A stretch of 6,267 nt of DNA, taken from positions 1 through 6,267 of the forward strand of contig CAIPJU010001033.1 in NCBI GenBank assembly GCA_903865465.1, read 5' to 3'. Source of the stretch: an uncultured Bacteroidota bacterium (GTDB taxonomy: Bacteria > Bacteroidota > Bacteroidia > Bacteroidales > VadinHA17). Within the stretch, counting starts at the first letter, position 1. Every line of letters starts with the position of its first letter. Shown in pieces: positions 1 to 6,267 of the stretch. The notes beneath the pieces were generated by a model. The model had not been told where the DNA came from. It saw nothing but the letters and a program-made list of their open reading frames with translations, and ran no database searches. Position numbers and translations under genes: made by a program.

Positions 1-171
1 ATCCTTACAGGGATGGGTCCTGTAATAGAAATGAAAACCAATGGTGCAAAATTATTCTCTTCATTTTATGCCCTGTACAGCGGAGTGGCGTTTCTTAGTA
101 TAACCGCAGTTTTTTTTGCGCCGATAATTCACAGGATTCTGCACATCCTCCACGTTGAACCGGAGAAATAG
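1..171 (+). CDS. C-terminal end of a small ion-channel-like membrane protein (5' partial)
   Basis: Frame 1 is open from the window edge and gives 56 residues before the TAG at 169-171; the start lies outside the window. The visible part begins ILTGMGP, then a short polar stretch, then one hydrophobic helix (about residues 22-46, LFSSFYALYSGVAFLSITAV and on), and ends in a basic, His-rich tail (HRILHILH) with an acidic terminus. From memory, this matches the end of small two-helix bacterial proteins related to two-pore-domain potassium channels, where TGMGP sits at the position of the TxGYGD selectivity filter and the last helix is the inner pore helix. The family call is inference: the first helix and pore helix are not visible and the filter is not canonical. 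The gene converges on the minus-strand operon with 5 bases between stop codons, so it is not part of that operon. The coding call is firm; the channel assignment is moderate. Confidence 0.7.
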   Translation: MLTGMGPVIEMKTNGAKLFSSFYALYSGVAFLSITAVFFAPIIHRILHILHVEPEK

Positions 172-176
172 GAAAG

Positions 177-1367
177 CTACAGCTTTATTCCGATTACCAG
201 GATGTCGTCGGTCTGGCCAGTTTGATCTTTCCAAAGCGTCAGTTCGTCCATCAGCTTTTGTTTCTGGACTTCAAGGGGGAGCAGGTGGTTTTTAAGCAGG
301 ATCTCTTTGAATTTTCTGATCATAAACCTCTTAGACCCGGGTCCTCCAAATTGATCGAGGTAGCCGTCCGAGAACATATAAAACATATCATTCTTCGATA
401 CCTTAAGCGGAATATTGACATAATTGCTGTTCTTATCACTTAATCCTATTGGGATCTTCTGCACTTTTATCTCTTCGAGTTCACCTTCATGGATATGAAT
501 CATGGAATTACCCGAACCCGAAACATTGAACTTCGTCATAGCTGTATCGAAGCAGAAAAGTGAACCTTCAATACCATCCTTTATCCACGGGGAATTGTTA
601 GTCTGCCCAAGTGCAATAATTAATTTTGATCTGAGGTTTTCAAGTATCAGGTGAGGCTCCAGTATTCTGTGATGAGATACAGTCTCATTAAGGAGGGTCA
701 CTCCTATTGAACTCATCAGTGCACCCGGAACACCATGACCCGTACAGTCCATCACGGCAACAATATTTACATTGTCAACGGTTTTAAACCAGTAGAAATC
801 GCCGCTTACAATATCCTTTGGAAGAAAAAGTATAAAATGTTCAGGAAATGATGCCCTGAATGGCTCGGAAGTCCTGAGCATTGCATCCTGAATGTTCTTT
901 GCATATTGGATGCTTGAGGTTATATCCCTGTTCTTCTCCTCAATCTGTGCGAGGTATAATGCCAGTTTATCCCTTGACAGTTTAATTTCGAGATGGGTTT
1001 TTACCCTGGCAATCAATTCATCTTTAATAAAAGGTTTTGTTATATAGTCAACCGCCCCTGAAGTAAATCCTTCGATAATACTTTCATGGTCTGTCTTTGC
1101 AGTAAGAAAAATTACCGGAAGTTCGCTGTTTCGTTGGTCTTGCTTAAGTATTTTACATACTTCATATCCGTCGATGCCTGGCATCATAACATCAAGAAGA
1201 ACAAGATCGAAAGGCTGCCTGCCTACCCAGTTGATTGCGGATTGTCCATCGAGGGCAAACTCGACTATAAATCCCTCATTCTGCAGAAATCCTCCTAAAA
1301 CCTGAAGATTTTTAACATTGTCATCAACGATAAGTATCTTTGAATCAATTAAGTCGCTGCTGTTCAC
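177..1367 (-). CDS. Response regulator with SpoIIE/PP2C-type serine phosphatase output
   Basis: This 396-residue cytoplasmic protein is probably a phosphorylation-controlled Ser/Thr phosphatase of the RsbU/SpoIIE kind. Residues 11-126 form a complete receiver: acidic pair D15/D16, phosphoacceptor D59 (LVLLDVMMP), T89 and K111 (TKPF). A charged helix (about 127-165) links to a PP2C domain (about 175-396) with the metal-binding aspartates in place: D190 in VSGDFYWF, D207 in DCTGHGVPGALMS, D334 in FSDGYLDQFG and D387/D388 in GQTDDILV. Catalysis is therefore expected. In this family such enzymes usually dephosphorylate an anti-sigma-factor antagonist (partner switching), but no such partner lies in the window. 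The start is GTG: an in-frame TGA lies two codons upstream, and no ATG, GTG or TTG occurs between this GTG and the receiver. No Shine-Dalgarno precedes it. It is the last gene of the operon, 36 bases after the REC-kinase gene. Two PP2C sub-motifs look divergent (DGIEGSLF at 264-271, SGSGNSM at 283-289). Confidence 0.93.
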   Translation of the reverse strand: MNSSDLIDSKILIVDDNVKNLQVLGGFLQNEGFIVEFALDGQSAINWVGRQPFDLVLLDVMMPGIDGYEVCKILKQDQRNSELPVIFLTAKTDHESIIEGFTSGAVDYITKPFIKDELIARVKTHLEIKLSRDKLALYLAQIEEKNRDITSSIQYAKNIQDAMLRTSEPFRASFPEHFILFLPKDIVSGDFYWFKTVDNVNIVAVMDCTGHGVPGALMSSIGVTLLNETVSHHRILEPHLILENLRSKLIIALGQTNNSPWIKDGIEGSLFCFDTAMTKFNVSGSGNSMIHIHEGELEEIKVQKIPIGLSDKNSNYVNIPLKVSKNDMFYMFSDGYLDQFGGPGSKRFMIRKFKEILLKNHLLPLEVQKQKLMDELTLWKDQTGQTDDILVIGIKL

Positions 1368-1403
1368 CGGTCATTCAAAATTTAGGTACATTAAAAAAAA
1401 TAA

Positions 1404-2600
1404 TCAGACCGTGAGTCTGAACTTAAGCACAATTCTTGCTCCGCCGCCCGGTCTCTCCATAAGGTCTATTATGCCGTTGTGTGCATTCATTATAAGTTTT
1501 GCCAGGGGAAGGCCGATGCCCGTTGTGTTGTCCTGGTTATTATTCCCTCTGGAAAAAAGTTCAAAATCGCTCTCAAGAATTTTTTCAGGAATCCCATTAC
1601 CATTATCTTCAATGGCGATGCAAAGATACCCGTCACTTTCTTCGGTCTTAACTTCAATTATACTTCCTGAGGGAGAATATGTTACCGAATTACCATAAAT
1701 ATTTGAGAGACATTTTTTAATAAGATCGGTATCGCCCGGTACTGTTTTCGTCTTCGCTCCCTGCTCTCTTTTAACTAAGAGATGTTTACGGTTTGAAACA
1801 TCACTGAATGATTCCAGAACTTCAGATATTGAATCTTCAAACCTGACATCATGGTAATTTACCATGTCGGGACGGGTTTTAAGCGAGGTTATCAGAATTG
1901 CATTGGTAGAAAAGTTTTCAAGCCTCTTCACTGAAAAATCGAGGACTTCAAGCAATTCGTTCAATTCGTCCTGCGAAAGCGGATCTTTCAGAAGCTCAAT
2001 AGGCCCGCAAATACCATTCAGAGGTGTCCTGATTTCGTGGCTTATCAGGTTAAGGAATTCAGATTTTGCATCATCGAGTTCAGTGAGTCTCCTGTTCATC
2101 ATCCCGAGCTTCTCATTTGCCTCTCTGAGTTCGCTGGTTCTTTCTGCCACCTTTTCCTCAAGATATTTGTTGACTCTTTCAAGCTTTTCGAGTGAATCTC
2201 TCAGAGCCAGATGTGTCTTTACACGTACAATAAGTTCACGGCTGTCGAAAGGTTTGGTCACATAGTCCTGTGCTCCGAGTTCGAAGCCCCTGAGAATACT
2301 TTCGCGGTCGGTATCAGCTGAAAGAAAGATTACAGGCAAACTGGCCATCTTTTCATCGGCACGGATCTTTTTGCATACTTCAAAGCCATCCATCTCAGGC
2401 ATGTTTATATCGAGAAGTACCAGGTCGAATGGCTGAAGACAAAGCCACTCCAGTGCTGCTTTGCCACTTGTAGCAAATTCGATGTCAAAGTTTTTCTCCC
2501 TGAGCAGGCTACCCAGTACCTGGAGATTCTGTGGATTATCATCAACAATAAGAAGGACAGGATTTTTGTCAGGTTCGAGAATAGTACTTTCAAATTCCAT
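1404..2600 (-). CDS. Receiver-histidine kinase (REC-HisKA-HATPase) hybrid protein
   Basis: This 398-residue soluble protein has an N-terminal receiver and a C-terminal kinase core. The receiver (about 16-131) has D20/D21, phosphoacceptor D64 (LVLLDINMP), S94 and K116 (TKPF). A coiled coil follows (about 135-178, with KVAERTSELREANEKL). The dimerisation/phosphotransfer domain carries H188 in LISHEIRTPLNG. The ATPase domain has N304 of the N box (GNSVTYSP), the G1 box DNGNG (332-336), an F-box-like FELFSRG (346-352) and the G2 box TGIGL (360-364). All catalytic elements are present, though the N box has Thr307 where Lys is usual. There is no sensor domain or membrane segment, so its input is probably phosphorylation of its own receiver by the upstream kinase. 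The start is ATG at 2600, six bases after the upstream stop, which suggests coupled translation; no Shine-Dalgarno is seen. Its receiver is a close paralogue of that in the downstream phosphatase. It could act as a kinase or phosphatase on that neighbour; which one cannot be read from sequence. Confidence 0.93.
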   Translation of the reverse strand: MEFESTILEPDKNPVLLIVDDNPQNLQVLGSLLREKNFDIEFATSGKAALEWLCLQPFDLVLLDINMPEMDGFEVCKKIRADEKMASLPVIFLSADTDRESILRGFELGAQDYVTKPFDSRELIVRVKTHLALRDSLEKLERVNKYLEEKVAERTSELREANEKLGMMNRRLTELDDAKSEFLNLISHEIRTPLNGICGPIELLKDPLSQDELNELLEVLDFSVKRLENFSTNAILITSLKTRPDMVNYHDVRFEDSISEVLESFSDVSNRKHLLVKREQGAKTKTVPGDTDLIKKCLSNIYGNSVTYSPSGSIIEVKTEESDGYLCIAIEDNGNGIPEKILESDFELFSRGNNNQDNTTGIGLPLAKLIMNAHNGIIDLMERPGGGARIVLKFRLTV

Positions 2601-2606
2601 AGTAGT

Positions 2607-3683
2607 TTATTTTAAGCTTTCAACCATATTCGAGAATTGCCTTATCAGCCTGAGTATTCCTTCAATATTAAATGAATTAGCCGCTGTAACCAGCTCCTCT
2701 CCGTAATGCTTTATAGTAGTGCACGTATGTTTATTACCAAGCTCTGCCAGCCCCTTACCGAAAGCTTTCACTTCCCCTATCGGCTGACGGGTATTAAAGG
2801 ATTCCCATGTTTTATAAAAAGTACCATGAAGGGAGGCCATCATCTCAACATATCCTGTAATCTTTTCAGGCGAATCCGACAAGTCCATGAGCCCACTTGT
2901 AGCGGAATTCGATGGTTGCCATTTGAGAATGTTCATCAATGAAGAAAAAAGTTCCGAAACCGAAACGGGTTTTATAAGCAAGTCAGCAAACTCACTCGAG
3001 TGTATCCTCTCTTTTTCCTCTTTCATTACCGATGCAGAATAAGCTATTACGGGTATCTTCTTTAATCTGTCGTCAGTTTTTATCCTCGACAGCAATTCGA
3101 AGCCATCCATTCCCGGCATCCTTATGTCCGTAATTATTACATCCGGATTTTTTTCTTCCAGGACCTCAAGAGCAGCAATACCGTTAATAGCGTCAAGAAC
3201 CTCAATATCAGTATCTCTGAGCGAGTCCCTTAAATAATTCCGGTTATCTGCAACATCATCCACAATCAGTACAATAGCTTTCCCGAAGATAATGTTTGAA
3301 ACATTTATTTCAACATTCCGTTTTGAATTTTCATAACTTCTAAGGAATGAAACATCAGGAATCCTGACTGAGAAAGTGCTTCCTTTACCATATTCTGACC
3401 TGACGCTAATGGTACCCTTCATCAATCCAACAAGCCTTTGTGTTATGGTAAGTCCTAATCCCGTCCCCCCGCGATTGAGCCTGCCCTTAACCTGGATAAA
3501 GGAATCGAATATCTCCTTCTGAAACTCCTCGGGAATTCCAATGCCTGTATCAGTAATTTCAACAACAAGATCGATCATCTCCTCCTGTCTGTGGTTTGCA
3601 TACTCCATGACTTTCGGATTTTCGATATGAACTCTGAGGGTAATTCCTCCTTTTTGGGTAAACTTAACAGCGTTACCCTGCAA
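2607..3683 (-). CDS. 3' part of frameshifted hybrid sensor kinase: HATPase remainder, receiver and C-terminal helical domain
   Basis: This frame holds 358 codons if counted from the TTG at 3683, but that is almost certainly not a natural start. The sequence opens with QGNAVKFT, the second half of a kinase N box whose first half (RQVLLNLAG) ends the overlapping upstream frame. It continues with G1 DTGIG (45-49), the F-box region IFDSF (58-62) and G2 GTGLGL (73-78). A receiver follows (about 136-250) with D142/D143, phosphoacceptor D186 (IITDIRMPGMDG), S216 and K238 (IKP). The last 75 or so residues are a helical domain often seen at the end of such hybrid kinases; it lacks an Hpt-type HxxKG motif. 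Made alone, this piece would lack the phosphorylatable histidine and the first ATPase helix, and would be useful only for its receiver. It overlaps the upstream frame by 11 bases and ends six bases before the next gene. I read it as the end of one gene with 3673-6267; an internal ATG lies at codon 26. Confidence 0.85.
   Translation of the reverse strand: MQGNAVKFTQKGGITLRVHIENPKVMEYANHRQEEMIDLVVEITDTGIGIPEEFQKEIFDSFIQVKGRLNRGGTGLGLTITQRLVGLMKGTISVRSEYGKGSTFSVRIPDVSFLRSYENSKRNVEINVSNIIFGKAIVLIVDDVADNRNYLRDSLRDTDIEVLDAINGIAALEVLEEKNPDVIITDIRMPGMDGFELLSRIKTDDRLKKIPVIAYSASVMKEEKERIHSSEFADLLIKPVSVSELFSSLMNILKWQPSNSATSGLMDLSDSPEKITGYVEMMASLHGTFYKTWESFNTRQPIGEVKAFGKGLAELGNKHTCTTIKHYGEELVTAANSFNIEGILRLIRQFSNMVESLK
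3656..3678. repeat. Short inverted repeat overlapping the frameshift
   Basis: Perfect 6-base arms GGGTAA (3656-3661) and TTACCC (3673-3678) flank an 11-base loop. On the coding (minus) strand the first arm is exactly the glycine codon plus the premature stop. Without the extra G the perfect arms would be only five bases. Chance occurrence of such a small repeat is quite possible, so a function is not claimed. Confidence 0.5.
3673..3683 (-). other. Frameshift site within the kinase N box
   Basis: On the minus strand the upstream frame reads CTT GCA GGG TAA, giving L-A-G-stop, while the +1 frame reads on as GGT AAC GCT GTT AAG (G-N-A-V-K). Dropping one G from the GGG at 3676-3678 gives LNLAGNAVKFT, the standard N box of a HisKA-type kinase. 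The region 2607-6267 then becomes one frame of 1219 codons plus stop. One extra base therefore explains both frames. It may be a real inactivating insertion, a sequencing or assembly error, or, less likely, a recoding site. Confidence 0.9.
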
Positions 3684-6267
3684 GATTAAGCAAAACCTGC
3701 CTCAGTCGTGGTCCGTCAACAAAAAGAAATGCCGGTGTTCCTGAAGAAATTTCCGTTTCAAAAAAGATTCCCTTCTCAGAGGTCTTAAAAGTAAAAATCT
3801 TTTCAAATTCAGTAAAAAAGGTCTCTGTTTCAATAAAGTCAAATTCGAGTTCAAGCTTTCCTGCTTCTATCTTTGAAAGGTCGAGAATATCATTAATCAG
3901 GGTAAGGAGCGATCTTCCGCTTGTCTTAATGGAATCAAGGAAATCCTTCTGGGTACTATCCCTGACAAGCGACGCCAGTAGTTCGGAATAGCCCAGAATA
4001 GCATTCATCGGAGTCCTTATCTCATGGCTCATATTGGCAAGGAATTCGCTTTTTGCCATGTTAGCATCAATTGCCTCCTGCCGGGCTTTTCTAAGCTCTT
4101 CTTCTGCAATTTTCCTTTCTGTTATGTCGACAGAAACCATAAGAAGACATTTCCTCTCCCCGATATAAATTGAATCGGCGGATAATAAAAAAGTTTTTAT
4201 CTCACCACTTCGTGTACAAACAATAGTCTCCATCTTCCTGACAGGAATATCGGCATCAAGACTTCCTTTAATAATTTCCCTGACAGAAATATCCTTATAA
4301 AATCCAAATTCAAAAACTGATCTTCCCAGAAGTTCTTCTCTTGAAAAGCCAAATACTTCGGCAAAAGTATTATTCAGATCAATAAATGTGCCATCATTAA
4401 AATCTGAAATGGACATTATTGCAGAGCCGGACTGAAAAGCTATTGAGAACTTTTGTTCCGAAAGCTGAATATCAGACAGGTCTTTGCTTACAACGAAAAA
4501 TGCATCTCTTCCGTTCCACAATCCTTGCTTTAGCTTAGTCTCCACAGGAATAAGTTTTCCTTCCTTTGTAATTATCGGGATCTGAATAGTGCTGATATTA
4601 GCCTTCAGAATTTCAGGAATTGCAGTCTCCACCTCATCCTGCCTTTCAATGGGGAACATTAATTTAATATGTTTATTTTTAAGCTCCCCGAATGTATATC
4701 CAAGCCTTTCCCTGGTTGTATTATTGACATATAGTATTTTAGCTTCCGAATCGAGGACCCAGAGGAAATCGTCAACAGTATTAAAGAATATCATGAAGTT
4801 CTGCCGGGTCTGCTCAAGAATGAGTTCAGAGTTCAACCTGTTAATCAGACTGGAAATAAACCTGCTCCATATATTCAGGATATTGACCTCAGCCTCATTA
4901 TAGATTCTTCTCTCCCTGACAGAATAGAGTCCCCAAAATCCGGTTACCCTGTTTTCAGTAAGCATTGGTATCAAGATAGATGACATGACAGAGTTCGCCC
5001 TTAGCAGCTCTTTTTCGGTTTGCCATTCAGCTGATAAGCTCTGGACATCATTAATTTGAATTATCTTGTGCTGCCGGAGGCTTTCTGACCACTTTGGCAT
5101 TTTGGATTGGGGTATATTTTGGGCATTACTTATCTGAGGCAGAAATCCATCTTCGCTCCACTCATAGGTATTCGAAAAGGTCAACTCCTGATCATTAACG
5201 TCAAATAGGAAGGCCTTGTCGGCTCCAAGGAATCTGCCGATTTTGGCAAGTGAAGTATTGATGGCTTCGGGGATCTCAGCAACAGAAATCTCAGTCAGTT
5301 TTGCTGAAAGCTGAAGAAGCTCAAACTCAAAATCTTCTGTCCTCTTCCTATCAGTGACATCCCTGGCAGCCGTGTAAATACGATTTCCGGCAGGAGAACT
5401 GCTCCACTCAAGGTACCTGTACGATCCGGTACTGGTTCTGAAACGGTTGGTGAGATTTAATATAGGATTCTGTTCGCTGATACTTGAGAATGCTTCCTGT
5501 GTAAGCTTCAGATCATCGGGATGCACAAAATCAAGAATTTTTGCCTTCTCCAGCTCAGGAACAGAATAGCCGAGAATATTTACCCACGATTTGTTTACCT
5601 TAAGGAAACGGCCGTCCTGATCTGTAATACCAAGCAGATCAAGAGCGACATTAAAGAAATTCTCAAGTTCATCAGATTTTTCCTTAAGCTCCGCAGTTCT
5701 TTCGGCTATCCTGAGTTCAAGATTAGCATTCATATCGAGGATCTCAGCCTCAATCTTTTTCTTTCCGGTGATATCAAGCTTCACAGCAAGGAAACTAATA
5801 ATCCTGCCCCCGGCATCATGGAGAGGCGAAATTGAAACTGATTCCCAGTATAATTCTCCGCTTTTCTTTTTATTAAGGAATTCACCCTCCCATTGCCTTC
5901 CCGATTTTATTGTATTCCAGAGGTTTTCATACATAGATTTCGCAGTCAGTCCCGACTGAAGTATCCGCGGGTTTTTGCCCAGGGCCTCTTCATAGGTATA
6001 ACCGCTGGTATCAGTGAAAGTTGAATTTACATACTCAATATCGCCATCCAGGTTAGTAATAACCACGGTAACAGGACTTTGCTCCAGGGCTGTGGAGAGC
6101 TTCCTGATCTCAGCGTCCTTTAAATAATCTTCAGTAAAATCCCTGATAAACAGAAGAATTTTATTATCGCTTAAAGGTATAATCCTCGCTTCAAAATAAT
6201 TAAACTGACTCTTTAGTTTTCGAAGGAAACTGTATTTAACAATCGACATTGCTTGAAGAGCCTCCTG
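3673..6267 (-). CDS. 5' part of frameshifted multi-PAS/GAF hybrid sensor histidine kinase (5' partial at window edge)
   Basis: This is the sensory and phosphotransfer half of a large cytoplasmic hybrid kinase. Residues are numbered from the ATG at 6249. The order is: end of a PAS domain (about 18-45, YFEARIIPL to RDFTEDYLK), PAS (about 48-165, GYTYEEALGKNPRILQSG), a coiled coil (170-195), PAS (about 196-303, HPDDL, RDVTDRK), GAF (about 318-472), PAS (about 484-596), PAS (about 600-714, VDITERK), HisKA (about 730-800) with H742 in NMSHEIRTPMNAILGYSELL, and the start of the ATPase domain. The frame stops at TAA 3673-3675 directly after RQVLLNLAG, in mid N box. The rest of the kinase continues in the +1 frame (2607-3683). 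The frame stays open past 6249 to the window edge (QEALQA before the Met), and the first domain seen is only the end of a PAS fold, so the true start is probably outside the window. No transmembrane segments are seen. PAS and GAF ligands cannot be told from sequence. Confidence 0.88.
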   Translation of the reverse strand, partial: QEALQAMSIVKYSFLRKLKSQFNYFEARIIPLSDNKILLFIRDFTEDYLKDAEIRKLSTALEQSPVTVVITNLDGDIEYVNSTFTDTSGYTYEEALGKNPRILQSGLTAKSMYENLWNTIKSGRQWEGEFLNKKKSGELYWESVSISPLHDAGGRIISFLAVKLDITGKKKIEAEILDMNANLELRIAERTAELKEKSDELENFFNVALDLLGITDQDGRFLKVNKSWVNILGYSVPELEKAKILDFVHPDDLKLTQEAFSSISEQNPILNLTNRFRTSTGSYRYLEWSSSPAGNRIYTAARDVTDRKRTEDFEFELLQLSAKLTEISVAEIPEAINTSLAKIGRFLGADKAFLFDVNDQELTFSNTYEWSEDGFLPQISNAQNIPQSKMPKWSESLRQHKIIQINDVQSLSAEWQTEKELLRANSVMSSILIPMLTENRVTGFWGLYSVRERRIYNEAEVNILNIWSRFISSLINRLNSELILEQTRQNFMIFFNTVDDFLWVLDSEAKILYVNNTTRERLGYTFGELKNKHIKLMFPIERQDEVETAIPEILKANISTIQIPIITKEGKLIPVETKLKQGLWNGRDAFFVVSKDLSDIQLSEQKFSIAFQSGSAIMSISDFNDGTFIDLNNTFAEVFGFSREELLGRSVFEFGFYKDISVREIIKGSLDADIPVRKMETIVCTRSGEIKTFLLSADSIYIGERKCLLMVSVDITERKIAEEELRKARQEAIDANMAKSEFLANMSHEIRTPMNAILGYSELLASLVRDSTQKDFLDSIKTSGRSLLTLINDILDLSKIEAGKLELEFDFIETETFFTEFEKIFTFKTSEKGIFFETEISSGTPAFLFVDGPRLRQVLLNLAG
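6261..6266 (-). promoter_or_regulatory. Shine-Dalgarno-like AGGAGG upstream of an in-frame ATG
   Basis: The minus strand reads AGGAGG, then 11 bases, then ATG at 6249-6247. The spacing is somewhat long for a ribosome binding site, and the two internal genes of the operon have no such sequence. The frame is open through it, encoding Q-E, and the ATG would begin within a PAS domain. It is more likely coding sequence that looks like a Shine-Dalgarno, but it is the only strong match in the window and could support internal initiation. Confidence 0.25.

Noticed and set aside
173..186. Small hairpin AAAGC-TACA-GCTTT at the convergent gene junction as a bidirectional terminator
   Set aside because: The stem is only five AT-rich base pairs and no T-run follows on either strand.
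1368..1403. T-rich gap before the phosphatase gene as a terminator or a Bacteroidota-type promoter
   Set aside because: The eight-T run has no GC-rich hairpin before it, and TAAATTTTG has one base too many for the TAnnTTTG -7 box; it would also place the start site almost on the GTG.
1864..2265. Plus-strand open frames within the operon (for example 1864-2265, 1318-1698, 4589-4903, 5521-5835) as genes
   Set aside because: All lie opposite well-conserved minus-strand domains, show low-complexity Ser/Leu/Phe-rich translations and have no recognisable domain.
2676..2850. C-terminal domain of the hybrid kinase as an Hpt phosphotransfer domain
   Set aside because: The segment around H319 and H326 lacks an HxxKG-type motif; it is better described as a helical C-terminal domain of unknown role.
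2607..3683. Second half of the kinase as an independent gene starting at TTG 3683
   Set aside because: The frame begins inside the N box and would lack the first helix of the ATPase domain; no Shine-Dalgarno is properly spaced, and one base change joins it to the upstream frame.

Overview
The window carries the 3' end of one plus-strand membrane-protein gene (1-171), followed by a convergent, tightly packed minus-strand signalling operon that fills the rest (6267 down to 177). No DNA-binding regulator, RNA gene, mobile element or CRISPR array is visible, and no stretch longer than 40 bases lacks a gene. The SpoIIE-type phosphatase resembles those of Bacteroidota and related FCB-group bacteria: its linker has an SIQYAKNIQDAM-like stretch leading into a PKDIVSGDFYWF motif. 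Two of the internal genes have no Shine-Dalgarno sequence, and the DNA is moderately AT-rich. I therefore infer Bacteroidota or a neighbour (Ignavibacteria, Chlorobiota), with medium confidence.

Layout in transcription order on the minus strand. (1) A large cytoplasmic hybrid sensor histidine kinase spans 6267-2607. It enters from beyond the right edge and contains a partial PAS, then PAS, PAS, GAF, PAS, PAS, HisKA, HATPase, REC and a helical C-terminal domain. A single extra base splits it into two reading frames exactly inside the N box of the ATPase domain; removing one G of the GGG at 3676-3678 restores one continuous frame of at least 1219 codons. (2) Six bases later comes a 398-residue REC-HisKA-HATPase protein (2600-1404). 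(3) After a 36-base gap comes a 396-residue REC-PP2C/SpoIIE phosphatase (1367-177). The phosphatase gene stops 5 bases from the end of the plus-strand gene.

Taken together this looks like a multi-step relay. The multi-PAS/GAF kinase senses a signal and passes phosphate to its own receiver and/or to the receivers of the two small proteins. The final output is Ser/Thr dephosphorylation of an unknown target, probably an anti-sigma-antagonist type protein encoded elsewhere. The receivers of proteins 2 and 3 are close paralogues (about 68 of 116 positions identical by my count, no gaps) joined to different outputs. The main point for a second look is the frameshift, which would disable the top kinase if it is real and not suppressed.
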